Origin: Psychrobium sp051201665
GTDB lineage: Bacteria > Pseudomonadota > Gammaproteobacteria > Enterobacterales > Psychrobiaceae
DNA: 64,000 nucleotides
Assembly (NCBI RefSeq): GCF_051201665.1
Contig: NZ_CP179210.1
Span: forward strand, 3,286,001 to 3,350,000
Reading direction: 5' to 3'
Shown: positions 44,336-53,043 of the stretch, in pieces
Numbering within the stretch: position 1 is the stretch's first letter
Layout of the letters: every line of letters starts with the position of its first letter
Position numbers and translations under genes: made by a program
The notes under the pieces: model-generated
The model's database searches: none
What the model was told of the DNA's origin: nothing
The model's input: only the letters and a program-made list of their open reading frames with translations

Positions 44336-45718
44336 TTACATAACCCAGACAACATAAATCACGTAGCCAATTAGCGTTAAAGCACCTGCTACCAAATTGT
44401 AAGGAAGCTGGGTTTTAACATGCTCAATGTGATCACAACCGCTGGCCATTGACGCAACGATAGTAGAATCCGAAATAGGTGAAGAGTGATCGCCAAAGAT
44501 ACCGCCACCGAGTACTGCAGCGACTAAAAATGCTGGCTCTAATCCAGTGCTTGCAGCCAATGGCATTGCAATAGGAATTAACACGGCAAAAGTACCCCAT
44601 GATGTGCCTGTCGCAAAAGCCATTACACCAGCAGTAATAAACAACAATGGCGCAACCAATAATAATGGAAAATCACTGCCCAGTAATTCACTCACAAAGG
44701 TTCCAGTACCAAATGCTTTTACTGCATCACCAAATGCGAATGATAGTACAAGGATGACAACGACTGGCAATAGATCCTTCATACCAGAAGCGCTAATAGT
44801 TAAGGCTTTTTTAATGTCAAAGATTTTGTCTTTAAGTAACATTACCATCAGAATTAGGTAACAACTGATTACAGCCCACATAACCGACCATGAACCAGAG
44901 CCTTTTCGAATGTCGCCATTACCGCTGTATAGCAGTAACCCGATAGTCACGATACAAATACCGAAAAGAGGGATAACTAGATATCGCGCTTTAGTTGCTT
45001 TAACAGCCAACATAGGATCATCTAATTCTGACGTATTTTCATTAAAGGTATTCGCAACACTATTTTTCATTGGGCCAAAAACACGAGTCGAAAATGCGGT
45101 GTAATACACCATCACTAAAATAATAATCGGATAAAAATTAAAGAAGATAGTATCTATCAAGACACCAACAGTGTCCGAAAGCTGATAGCCGTCAAGCAAC
45201 CCAAGAACATACGCCCCCCAGCCATTGATGAGTAAAAGAATACTGATTGGAGAACAAGTAGAATCAAGAATAAACGCAAGTCGGGCACGACTCATACCAT
45301 ATTTATCAAAGAGGCTTTGACTCGCGATACCGGCAGTAAACATGCTCAGATTAGTATCTGTAAAAATACTAGTACCGATAATAGAGGGTAATAAACTTGC
45401 CTGACGTTGATTAGTCACCAATCGCTTTTGGGCCAAACGATCAACAAAAGCATTAACGCCGCCACTTTGTTTCATTAATGCCAAAAGAGCACCAATCAAC
45501 AAACTAAAAATAATAATTCGGCGGTTACCATCGCTTGAAACAACATCCCACAAATTACCAAGGGTATCTTGAGTTCCTTGAATTACATCAAGCTGTGCAT
45601 TGAGCATCCAAGTTAAAACAATACCCATGGTTAACGCCAAAATCGCATTACGTTTCCATACTGCAATTAAAATAGCCACTACCGGCGGAAGTAGTGTCCA
45701 AAAGCCTTCAAAAATCAT
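44336..45718 (-). CDS. Na+/H+ antiporter NhaC family protein
   Basis: A 460-residue inner-membrane transporter with about eleven hydrophobic helices. NhaC-family features are the IGTSIFTDTNLSMF segment, STCSPISILLLINGWGAYVLGL, ATGTSWGTFAVLIPIAMPLA and GGIFGDHSSPISDSTIVASMAS near the C-terminus. Members exchange sodium for protons or carry amino-acid-related solutes, so the substrate is not certain. It stands alone, with its own terminator, between clpX and the repeat region. Confidence 0.9.
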   Translation of the reverse strand: MIFEGFWTLLPPVVAILIAVWKRNAILALTMGIVLTWMLNAQLDVIQGTQDTLGNLWDVVSSDGNRRIIIFSLLIGALLALMKQSGGVNAFVDRLAQKRLVTNQRQASLLPSIIGTSIFTDTNLSMFTAGIASQSLFDKYGMSRARLAFILDSTCSPISILLLINGWGAYVLGLLDGYQLSDTVGVLIDTIFFNFYPIIILVMVYYTAFSTRVFGPMKNSVANTFNENTSELDDPMLAVKATKARYLVIPLFGICIVTIGLLLYSGNGDIRKGSGSWSVMWAVISCYLILMVMLLKDKIFDIKKALTISASGMKDLLPVVVILVLSFAFGDAVKAFGTGTFVSELLGSDFPLLLVAPLLFITAGVMAFATGTSWGTFAVLIPIAMPLAASTGLEPAFLVAAVLGGGIFGDHSSPISDSTIVASMASGCDHIEHVKTQLPYNLVAGALTLIGYVIYVVWVM

Positions 45719-45823
45719 AGTGTTCTCTTTTGCCTCATAGCTTGCTAAAGAAGCGGAAAAATAGCAAGGGATAATATAGGATTTAGAAAAGTCATGCAGT
45801 GTAGAAAAGGTATACCTAATAAC

Positions 45824-45848
45824 AAAAAAGGAGCCGAAGCTCCTTTTT
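45824..45848 (-). terminator. Terminator of clpX
   Basis: ggagc and gctcc arms with a cgaa tetraloop are flanked by A and T runs, directly after the clpX stop. It separates clpX from the nhaC-like gene. Confidence 0.85.
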
Positions 45849-45866
45849 CAATCAATTATTGATTAT

Positions 45867-47138
45867 TTACTCTGACGCAGCCTGTGACTGAGTTTCATAA
45901 ATTAAAATCGGATCTGATTCGCCTTTGATGACGGTATCATCAATCACAACTTTAGTAACACCTTCAACCGACGGTAAATCATACATCGTATCTAGTAATA
46001 CATCTTCAACAATAGAACGTAAACCACGAGCACCTGTTTTACGGCTCATCGCTTTAGCAGCAATTGCTTTTAATGCATCTTCTCTAAACTCTAATTCAAC
46101 ATTTTCTAATGCTAATAATGCAGCATATTGTTTAGTTAATGCATTCTTTGGTTCAGATAGAATCTGAATTAATGCCTCTTCGTCAAGTTCACGAAGTGTT
46201 GCTACCACAGGTAAACGACCAATGAACTCTGGAATCAATCCATATTTAACGAGATCTTCAGGTTCAACTTTTGCGAACGTTTCAGACAAGCTATCGCCTT
46301 CAGCACTTTTCACTTCAGCACCAAAACCGATGCTTGAACCAACATGTGAACGCGCTTCAATCACTTTATCAAGACCTGCAAATGCCCCACCACAGATAAA
46401 TAAAATCTTCGACGTATCAACTTGCAAAAACTCTTGTTGCGGATGCTTACGACCACCTTGTGGAGGAACCGCAGCAACTGTACCTTCGATCAATTTTAAT
46501 AGCGCTTGCTGAACCCCCTCTCCAGATACATCTCGTGTAATAGAAGGATTATCAGATTTGCGTGAAATTTTATCGATTTCATCGACATAAACGATACCGC
46601 GTTCAGCTTTTTCAACATCATAATCACATTTCTGTAATAGTTTTTGAATGATGTTTTCAACATCTTCACCAACGTAACCAGCTTCTGTTAACGTCGTTGC
46701 ATCCGCCATGGTAAACGGCACATCAAGCATACGAGCCATCGTCTCTGCAAGTAATGTTTTACCACTACCAGTAGGACCTATAAGCAAAATATTACTCTTT
46801 CCTAACTCAACACCATTGGTTTTATCAGCAAACTGTAAACGCTTGTAGTGATTGTAAACAGCCACAGACAACACTTTTTTAGCGTGTTGTTGACCAATTA
46901 CATAATCATCTAAATTGTTTCGAATTTCATGAGGCGTCGGAAGTTTTTCCGGCTCATCGGTTTCTACTTTTTCTTTAATTTCTTCAGTGATGATATCAGT
47001 GCATAAATCTACACACTCGTCACAAATATAAACTGAAGGACCGGCAATTAACTTTCTTACTTCATGCTGACTTTTGCCGCAAAAAGAGCAATACAATAAT
47101 GCCTTGCTATCGTCATCGCCACTAATGATGTCTGTCAT
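45867..47138 (-). CDS. clpX: ATP-dependent protease ATPase subunit ClpX
   Basis: AAA+ unfoldase that feeds substrates to ClpP. The N-terminal zinc-binding domain has CSFCGKSQHEV and CDECVDLC. Walker A is GPTGSGKT, Walker B is VYVDEIDK, and the IGF loop for ClpP docking (SSIGFGAE) and sensor 2 GARGLRSI are present. The length of 423 residues is normal. It follows clpP by 108 bases. Unlike in many relatives, lon is not next; a terminator and an NhaC-type gene follow. Confidence 0.98.
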   Translation of the reverse strand: MTDIISGDDDSKALLYCSFCGKSQHEVRKLIAGPSVYICDECVDLCTDIITEEIKEKVETDEPEKLPTPHEIRNNLDDYVIGQQHAKKVLSVAVYNHYKRLQFADKTNGVELGKSNILLIGPTGSGKTLLAETMARMLDVPFTMADATTLTEAGYVGEDVENIIQKLLQKCDYDVEKAERGIVYVDEIDKISRKSDNPSITRDVSGEGVQQALLKLIEGTVAAVPPQGGRKHPQQEFLQVDTSKILFICGGAFAGLDKVIEARSHVGSSIGFGAEVKSAEGDSLSETFAKVEPEDLVKYGLIPEFIGRLPVVATLRELDEEALIQILSEPKNALTKQYAALLALENVELEFREDALKAIAAKAMSRKTGARGLRSIVEDVLLDTMYDLPSVEGVTKVVIDDTVIKGESDPILIYETQSQAASE

Positions 47139-47246
47139 CTATCATCCCCACTGGATCTTTCTCTTGATTACATCAAGTTTAACACTGCATCGCATAAACC
47201 GCGAATGATGCTATATCTAACTCAACATCATTCACTAATACTCTGC

Positions 47247-47858
47247 CTATCGTTTAGTTAATATGGAGTCAATTAAGCCATAATCAAGGGCTTCTTGACT
47301 ACTCATGAAATTATCACGATCGGTATCTTTCTCAACAACTTCCAGCGGCTGGCCAGAGTGCTCAGCAAGTAGCGTATTTAATTTGTTTTTGATACCTAGG
47401 ATTTCTTGTGCATGAATCTGGATATCAGATGCTTGCCCCTGGAAACCGCCTAATGGTTGATGAATCATCACGCGTGAATTAGGCAAACAATGACGCATTC
47501 CCTTTTCACCGCCTGCCAATAAAAAGGCGCCCATACTTGCCGCTTGGCCAATACATACAGTACTCACTTTCGGTTTAATAAACTGCATTGTGTCGTAGAT
47601 TGACATACCTGCTGTCACACTGCCGCCAGGAGAGTTGATGTATAAGAAAATTTCTTTGTCTGGATTTTCTGCTTCCAAAAACAATAATTGAGCAACAATT
47701 AAGTTAGCCATGTTGTCTTCAACAGGGCCAACTAAAAAGATTACGCGCTCTTTTAACAGTCTTGAATAAATATCGAATGAACGCTCTCCTTTCGGAGTTT
47801 GCTCCACAACCATTGGTACTAAAACGTCCATTGGTGATAAATGTGAATTGTGTTGCAT
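47247..47858 (-). CDS. clpP: ATP-dependent Clp protease proteolytic subunit
   Basis: Serine protease of 203 residues. The catalytic Ser is in CIGQAASMGAFLL, the His in SRVMIHQPLGGFQG and the Asp in EKDTDRDNFMS. The N-terminal segment VPMVVEQTPKGERSFDIYSRLL contains the processing region seen in E. coli. It lies between tig and clpX, the usual order. Confidence 0.98.
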   Translation of the reverse strand: MQHNSHLSPMDVLVPMVVEQTPKGERSFDIYSRLLKERVIFLVGPVEDNMANLIVAQLLFLEAENPDKEIFLYINSPGGSVTAGMSIYDTMQFIKPKVSTVCIGQAASMGAFLLAGGEKGMRHCLPNSRVMIHQPLGGFQGQASDIQIHAQEILGIKNKLNTLLAEHSGQPLEVVEKDTDRDNFMSSQEALDYGLIDSILTKR

Positions 47859-48111
47859 GGTTTATATCCCTTAAAAATCGATGTACTAATGATAGTTAGC
47901 GTAAGTACGATAGAAGGTTAAATACTGAAATGCGAATACCGCTGCATATGCATAGGTATAACCGTAACCTACGATTATTTACGCTATAAGATAACCATTC
48001 ATCAGGCTAAAAACAATTACTATCTTACAAAATAACTTGCAAAAATAGCGCCTAAATTCAAATAAGTGAAGAAAGACCCAAAAAGTACTAAAACATAATT
48101 TTTAGGCATAA
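47859..48111. other. Intergenic region between tig and clpP
   Basis: About 250 bases of AT-rich DNA presumed to hold the clpP promoter. No repeat, RNA gene or clear operator was identified. Confidence 0.4.
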
Positions 48112-48142
48112 AAAAAACTCGCGTAATAATACGCGAGTTTTT
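48112..48142 (-). terminator. Terminator of tig
   Basis: The arms aaactcgcgta/tacgcgagttt enclose an ataa loop and have A and T runs on the two sides, directly after the tig stop. Confidence 0.87.
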
Positions 48143-48158
48143 CAATCAATCGAATAGA

Positions 48159-49463
48159 TTAAGCTTGTTGCTGAATCATATCGTTGAATTTTTTCTTAAC
48201 ATCTTTAACTTTAGCTTGGTCTAAAATGAAATCAATTGCTTGATCTTCTAATGCAAGATCTTTCATTTGTTGGCTAAGTTTTTCGTCTTTTGCGTAATGC
48301 TCAACAACTTCACTTGGATCTTCGTAAGCAGAAGCCATTGTTTCAATCATATCTTTTACACGTGCTTCGTCAGCTTCTAATTTGTTAGATTTGATAACTT
48401 CGCCTAATAAAAGACCTACTTTAACACGACGTTTAGCTTGTTCTTCGAACAACTCATCAGGCAGTTGCGGTGCATTGTTCGGATCAATTTGACCACCGAA
48501 ACGTTGCATTGCTTGCTCACGTAACACGTCGATCTCACCTTTTGCTAAAGAAGCAGGGATTTCGATTTCGTTTACATCAACTAAACCGTCGATAACTTGT
48601 TGCTTAACGTTATTTTTAACATTTTGGCTAAGTTCACGTTCCATATTCTTACGAACATCGCCTTTTAACGTTTCGATTCCGCCTTCTTTAACACCAAACT
48701 TCTCAGCGAACTCATCAGTTAATTCAGGTAATACTTGGTCTTCAACTTTCTTCAAGTTGATAGCGAATACGGCTTCTTTACCTTTTAGATTTTCAGCATG
48801 GTAGTCTTCTGGGAAAGTTACAGTGATATCAAATTCTTCACCCGCTTTATGAGTCACGATTTGTTTCTCAAAACCAGGAATCATTCGCTCTTCTGAAAGC
48901 GTTAATACGAAATCTTCAGCTTTGCCACCTTCAAACTCTTCACCGTCGATCGAACCAGTGAAATCGATAGTTACGCGGTCAGTCTTTTTAGACTTGCGCT
49001 TAACTTCTTTATAAGTTGCGTGTTGTTTTTGAAGAGTCACTAGCATTTCTTCTAAATCTTTATCAGTTACTTCAACAACTGGCTTTTCGATTTCGATTTT
49101 ATCTAGGTTTGCTACTTCAACTTCAGGGTAAACTTCAAATGTTGCAGTGAACTCTAAATCGCTACCAGCATCGTTTTTAACAACGGCTAGTTGAGGCATA
49201 CCAGCTGGATTTACTTTTTCAGCAACAACAGCTTCGAAATAATGACGTTGCATTAATTCACCAGCAACTTCTTGACGAACTGCTGCGCCGTAACGTTTTT
49301 GGATTACTGTCACTGGTACTTTACCAGGACGGAAACCGTCAATGCGTTGAGTTTTAGATAATTGCTGAAGGCGTTTTTTTACTTCAGTATCAACAGTAGC
49401 GGCTTCAACCGCAATAGTTAGGCGGCGTTCTAGGCCTTGAGTCGTTTCAAGAGAAACTTGCAT
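48159..49463 (-). CDS. tig: Trigger factor
   Basis: Ribosome-bound chaperone and prolyl isomerase. The ATG at 49463 (MQVSLETTQGLERRLTI, GAGG upstream) is chosen; an upstream ATG at 49484 lacks support. The ribosome-docking GFRPGKVP loop is at about residues 43–50. The FKBP-type domain follows at about 150–240 (DRVTIDFTGSIDGEEFEGG), then the long helical substrate-binding C-terminal domain. It has 434 residues. Confidence 0.97.
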   Translation of the reverse strand: MQVSLETTQGLERRLTIAVEAATVDTEVKKRLQQLSKTQRIDGFRPGKVPVTVIQKRYGAAVRQEVAGELMQRHYFEAVVAEKVNPAGMPQLAVVKNDAGSDLEFTATFEVYPEVEVANLDKIEIEKPVVEVTDKDLEEMLVTLQKQHATYKEVKRKSKKTDRVTIDFTGSIDGEEFEGGKAEDFVLTLSEERMIPGFEKQIVTHKAGEEFDITVTFPEDYHAENLKGKEAVFAINLKKVEDQVLPELTDEFAEKFGVKEGGIETLKGDVRKNMERELSQNVKNNVKQQVIDGLVDVNEIEIPASLAKGEIDVLREQAMQRFGGQIDPNNAPQLPDELFEEQAKRRVKVGLLLGEVIKSNKLEADEARVKDMIETMASAYEDPSEVVEHYAKDEKLSQQMKDLALEDQAIDFILDQAKVKDVKKKFNDMIQQQA

Positions 49464-49827
49464 TGCATACCTCAAAAATATCAAATGGCCCTAAGGGCTT
49501 CTTACTTTAACTGCGTTAAAACAACGCGTTAAGCTATCTAAATGCTGTTTATTGTTCTTATTTTCAACAAGAAACTAGCAAGACTATGGTTTTCGGACGC
49601 GACATTATAACGATGCTTTATCCGTTAGTCGAGTCCTAATAATTTGCTCTTTAAACTTCGAATTATTATACAAATATATCGGGATGATTTTTCCCAATTC
49701 AAGGCCAATATCAACATTATTTAAACATTTCGCTACATTAAGCAAAACCACTAACCGCTTTGTTTATCCCATGAGTTAGTGCATAATAATTTTTTTACAA
49801 ATTTTTAATGTATTTTGGAACCACACC
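49464..49827. other. Divergent intergenic region between tig and the DUF3334 gene
   Basis: 364 bases that must hold the promoters of both genes. Apart from a short gccctaagggc palindrome near 49488, no distinct element was recognised. Confidence 0.4.
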
Positions 49828-50514
49828 ATGGTTGATAAGAAAAGTAACAACGTCAGTACCGATGATATTCTGTTAAAGTTATGTAACTCGGTTTCAGGTG
49901 TTCTCACTAAAGCATCACATAGCCAGATCCATCACGCAGCAATGGTCCAGAAAATCAAAAAAACTAGCCTAAAACCTGACATAGGATGCTTTGTGATTTT
50001 CGATGGTGGCTTTTCCGGCTTAGTTATTATTAATTTTACCGCTGAAGCGGCATTAGAAATTTACCGCGGTTATTTATTAAATATGGGATTACCGGAAAGT
50101 GAATTAGCCACAAGCCACACATCTGACGAAGTCAGTAATGTGATGGGTGAGCTAATGAATCAAATCTTAGGTAAGTTCATTTCTACAATAAGCCAAGAAC
50201 TACATACCTCTATCACGCAAAGCCAACCTAAAATGCTAACGGTGAATAAACAGCTAGTTATCTCCATTGAAGCAAATTTAGATGAACCTGTATCTCGTCG
50301 CGTATCATTTAGAACGGCACAAGGGAACGTGTTTTATTTAGAATTATCAATCGATGACACAGAGTTTTTGCAAATAAAAGAATTCGAAAAAGTCGACACA
50401 TTTGATCCTGATGAATTGCTAGAGCAACATCAATCGTCTGCACCAACACCAAGTCCTCAAGCAGAGCCAGAGAGCGGTGGCAATGATGATTTATTGGATG
50501 AGCTTGGCATTTAA
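49828..50514 (+). CDS. DUF3334 family protein (CheX/CheC-like)
   Basis: A 228-residue cytoplasmic protein matching DUF3334: LCNSVSGVLTKAS near the start, the IGCFVIFDGGFSGLVIINF strand and TSDEVSNVMGELMNQILGKF. The last is the helix resembling the ExxN motif of CheC/CheX phosphatases. The C-terminal 30 residues are an acidic, Pro-rich linker ending DDLLDELGI. The function is unknown. It is followed after 28 bases by a diguanylate cyclase gene, so a signalling role in one operon is inferred. Confidence 0.88.
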   Translation: MVDKKSNNVSTDDILLKLCNSVSGVLTKASHSQIHHAAMVQKIKKTSLKPDIGCFVIFDGGFSGLVIINFTAEAALEIYRGYLLNMGLPESELATSHTSDEVSNVMGELMNQILGKFISTISQELHTSITQSQPKMLTVNKQLVISIEANLDEPVSRRVSFRTAQGNVFYLELSIDDTEFLQIKEFEKVDTFDPDELLEQHQSSAPTPSPQAEPESGGNDDLLDELGI

Positions 50515-50542
50515 CGAAAATTGAGATTAAGGACGATACATA

Positions 50543-51544
50543 ATGAACAGTGAAATTTTTGAATCGATTATTGAAATTACCCGTCAGAAAGATACGGATT
50601 CATTAGAGTACTCTTTAGCTGCAACACTCGCTGAATTAATCGATGTTAGCGAAGTAACCTTATTAAACGTAGCTTTTAAGGGAACCACCACTTACTTTAC
50701 CTCCGAATTAAGACTGACCGTTAATATTGAAGAAGGTAAAAAGCGCTATAAGTGGGATAATCAAATGACGAATGTCGAGATTGATAGCCACACTGAAACC
50801 GTCATCGCACACCATCAACCAATTGGCATCGAAAGTGATGACGGCCATACTTTTTATTTTCCTATCGTCATTTCAGATGAACTAGATACTATTCTTAAGA
50901 TAAATAGCCATCAGGATATCCTCAAAAAAAGTGATTTAATTAACGGTTTTATTCGAATTTATCAAAACTACCAAGTAATTCTCACTGAAAATGAGCGAGA
51001 TAAGCTCACAAGCTTGCTCAATCGTAAAACATTTGAAAATAAACTTAACAGACTCCTTAAACCTCGCGACGAAACGGTGACAACTAGTTTGTTATCAAAC
51101 TGCTGGCTCGTTATGATTGACATTGATCATTTCAAATCGGTTAATGACAACTATGGTCATGTATGCGGTGATGAAATCTTGCTCCATTTATCACAGCTTA
51201 TGAAAGACTATTTCGTCAATAACAATTTATTGTTTAGATTTGGCGGTGAAGAGTTTGTTATTATTTTGGAGGACATGCCGATGGAAGTGGCAACTGCAAC
51301 GCTCCAGCACTTTAGACACCTCGTATCAGAGTTTAATTTTCCATTCGTTGGCCATGTAACTATAAGTCTTGGCTTCTCACAGTTTTGTATTGATGACTTC
51401 CCGCCGTCCATTCTCGATCAAGCCGATAAAGCCCTTTATTATGCGAAACAACATGGAAGAAATTGCCTCTATAATTACGAACAATTAGTTATTGAAGGGA
51501 AATTAACTATTCCGCAAGAAAATGGGTCAGTAGAGCTATTTTAA
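50543..51544 (+). CDS. Diguanylate cyclase (GGDEF) with N-terminal sensory region
   Basis: A 333-residue cytoplasmic protein without membrane helices. The N-terminal 150 residues look like a GAF-type domain (LEYSLAATLAELIDVSEVTLLNV). The GGDEF domain (about 150–325) has LTSLLNRKTFE, the metal Asp in LVMIDIDHFKSVNDNYGH, the active GGEEF motif and ADKALYYAKQHGRN. No RxxD inhibitory site precedes GGEEF, so product inhibition at that site is not expected. It is coupled to the DUF3334 gene 28 bases upstream. Confidence 0.93.
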   Translation: MNSEIFESIIEITRQKDTDSLEYSLAATLAELIDVSEVTLLNVAFKGTTTYFTSELRLTVNIEEGKKRYKWDNQMTNVEIDSHTETVIAHHQPIGIESDDGHTFYFPIVISDELDTILKINSHQDILKKSDLINGFIRIYQNYQVILTENERDKLTSLLNRKTFENKLNRLLKPRDETVTTSLLSNCWLVMIDIDHFKSVNDNYGHVCGDEILLHLSQLMKDYFVNNNLLFRFGGEEFVIILEDMPMEVATATLQHFRHLVSEFNFPFVGHVTISLGFSQFCIDDFPPSILDQADKALYYAKQHGRNCLYNYEQLVIEGKLTIPQENGSVELF

Positions 51545-51563
51545 TTTTTCAATCTAGTGTTTA

Positions 51564-51722
51564 ATACCAATTGCATGAAGTAAGTGATCTTGTTGTGCGT
51601 AGAGAAAATCAGCTAAAACAAGGCGCTCGATTGACTAATAGCTGGCTATTAGGAGTGAGAGCAACGCCATTTTAGTTAATTTTAACAAGTACAAGTGGGC
51701 AAATATTTGATGCAGTTGGTAT
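51564..51722. repeat. 159-bp inverted-repeat (MITE-like) element, copy B
   Basis: Near-identical to the element at 44084–44242 in the same orientation. The ends ataccaattgcat and atgcagttggtat are slightly diverged. It sits just after the diguanylate cyclase gene and before the tRNA array. Confidence 0.85.
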
Positions 51723-51847
51723 GAGTGCTAAAAAGATTACAGTCGTTGGATATTTAGCGATGCAATAGAGCATTCGAACTGAGTAAATATTTAGTATACA
51801 ACGTAATATTTGACGAATTTTTTAAAAGTTAGGAAGTATCAAAGAAG

Positions 51848-51939
51848 TGGTCGGTGATAGAGGATTCGAACCTCTGACCCTCTGGTCCCCTTCTCTACCC
51901 AAAGAAAGTAGATGCGCCACCAGGCTGCGCTAATCAGCG
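51848..51939 (-). pseudogene. tRNA-Pro-like gene with enlarged anticodon arm, copy 1
   Basis: It matches the normal tRNA-Pro (TGG) in the D-arm, variable region, T-arm and encoded CCA. Five anticodon-arm bases are replaced by 20 (plus-strand 51890–51909), giving 92 instead of 77 bases. Acceptor base 3 is changed from G to C, breaking one pair, and a D-loop A is changed to G. As drawn it cannot form a normal seven-base anticodon loop with TGG. Confidence 0.85.
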
Positions 51940-52021
51940 AACGCATACCAACAAATATTAAATTTCAGTTAATTTTAATATGATAGTTTTTTTTGAAATA
52001 AGAAGATATAACTTAAGGAAG

Positions 52022-52113
52022 TGGTCGGTGATAGAGGATTCGAACCTCTGACCCTCTGGTCCCCTTCTCTACCCAAAGAAAGTAGATGCGCCACCAGGCT
52101 GCGCTAATCAGCG
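52022..52113 (-). pseudogene. tRNA-Pro-like gene with enlarged anticodon arm, copy 2
   Basis: Identical in all 92 bases to the copy at 51848–51939. Confidence 0.85.
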
Positions 52114-52194
52114 AACGCATACCAACAAATATTAAATTTCAGTTAATTTTAATATGATAGTTTTTTTGAAATAAGAAGATATAACTTAAGGAAG

Positions 52195-52286
52195 TGGTCG
52201 GTGATAGAGGATTCGAACCTCTGACCCTCTGGTCCCCTTCTCTACCCAAAGAAAGTAGATGCGCCACCAGGCTGCGCTAATCAGCG
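52195..52286 (-). pseudogene. tRNA-Pro-like gene with enlarged anticodon arm, copy 3
   Basis: Identical in all 92 bases to the other two. It lies 81 bases downstream of the normal tRNA-Pro in the direction of transcription, so it is likely on the same precursor. Confidence 0.85.
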
Positions 52287-52367
52287 AACGCATACCAACA
52301 AATATTAAATTTCAGTTAATTTTAATATGATAGTTTTTTTGAAATAAGAAGATATAACTTAAGGAAG

Positions 52368-52444
<77 letters not shown>

Positions 52445-52534
52445 ACATAAAACTTTACATTAACGACAACATCCGCTGCTGTTAATTTTACGAAGAATCG
52501 TTATACCAGTGGCATAAAGTCTGAGTAAATAAAA

Positions 52535-52611
52535 TGGGGTGACTAATGGGGCTCGAACCCACGACAACCGGAATCACAATCCGGGGCTCTACCAACTGAG
52601 CTATAGTCACC
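52535..52611 (-). tRNA. tRNA-His (GTG)
   Basis: A 77-base cloverleaf with the extra 5' G (position −1) opposite C73, as required for tRNA-His, an anticodon loop ttgtgat and encoded CCA. Confidence 0.97.
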
Positions 52612-52630
52612 ACTAAGGCCTTTAATAAAA

Positions 52631-52707
<77 letters not shown>

Positions 52708-52727
52708 TCTGACGCACTTTAAAAAAG

Positions 52728-52804
<77 letters not shown>

Positions 52805-52849
52805 ACGTATTTTTTACTGTTAAAGATTTCTCCTTAACAACGGAGCGAG

Positions 52850-52878
52850 ATAGTACAGCGGTTATGATGGTTGGTCAA
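52850..52878 (-). promoter_or_regulatory. Sigma-70 promoter of the Pro-Arg-His-Pro tRNA operon
   Basis: On the minus strand: TTGACC, a 17-base spacer, TACTAT and then a GC-rich ctcgctccg discriminator. This is a strong stable-RNA type promoter about 45 bases before the first tRNA. Confidence 0.75.
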
Positions 52879-53043
52879 ACGTTTTTCTAAAAAAAAAACC
52901 GTTCGCTCAATTAGCAATCAAATATCGATTAAAAACACAACCTAGCCCGCTTTTAGCGCAAATACTCTTTATTGATCGTGGTCACACTTTTTAGGTTATG
53001 GCATAATAGCGCGTCTTTCACATTCAGGAACTAATAACTCAAC

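Larger units (their letters stand above)
51848..52367 (-). repeat. Three tandem ~173-bp units, each with an aberrant tRNA-Pro
   Basis: Units begin at 51848, 52022 and 52195 (periods 174 and 173) and are identical except for one T in a T run. Each has a 92-base tRNA-like part and an 81–82 base AT-rich spacer. The array directly follows, in transcription order, the normal tRNA-Pro at 52368–52444. Confidence 0.95.

Noticed and set aside
51848..51939. A genuine tRNA-Lys (CTT) reading of the variant
   Set aside because: A CTT loop can be drawn, but it leaves an abnormally long variable region and a pyrimidine at position 37, and the rest of the body is tRNA-Pro. It is kept only as an alternative fold.
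51848..52367. CRISPR array or group I intron in tRNA
   Set aside because: The repeat unit is about 173 bases with tRNA structure and no variable spacers, so it is not CRISPR. The extra 15 bases are far too short for a group I intron and show no splice-site logic.
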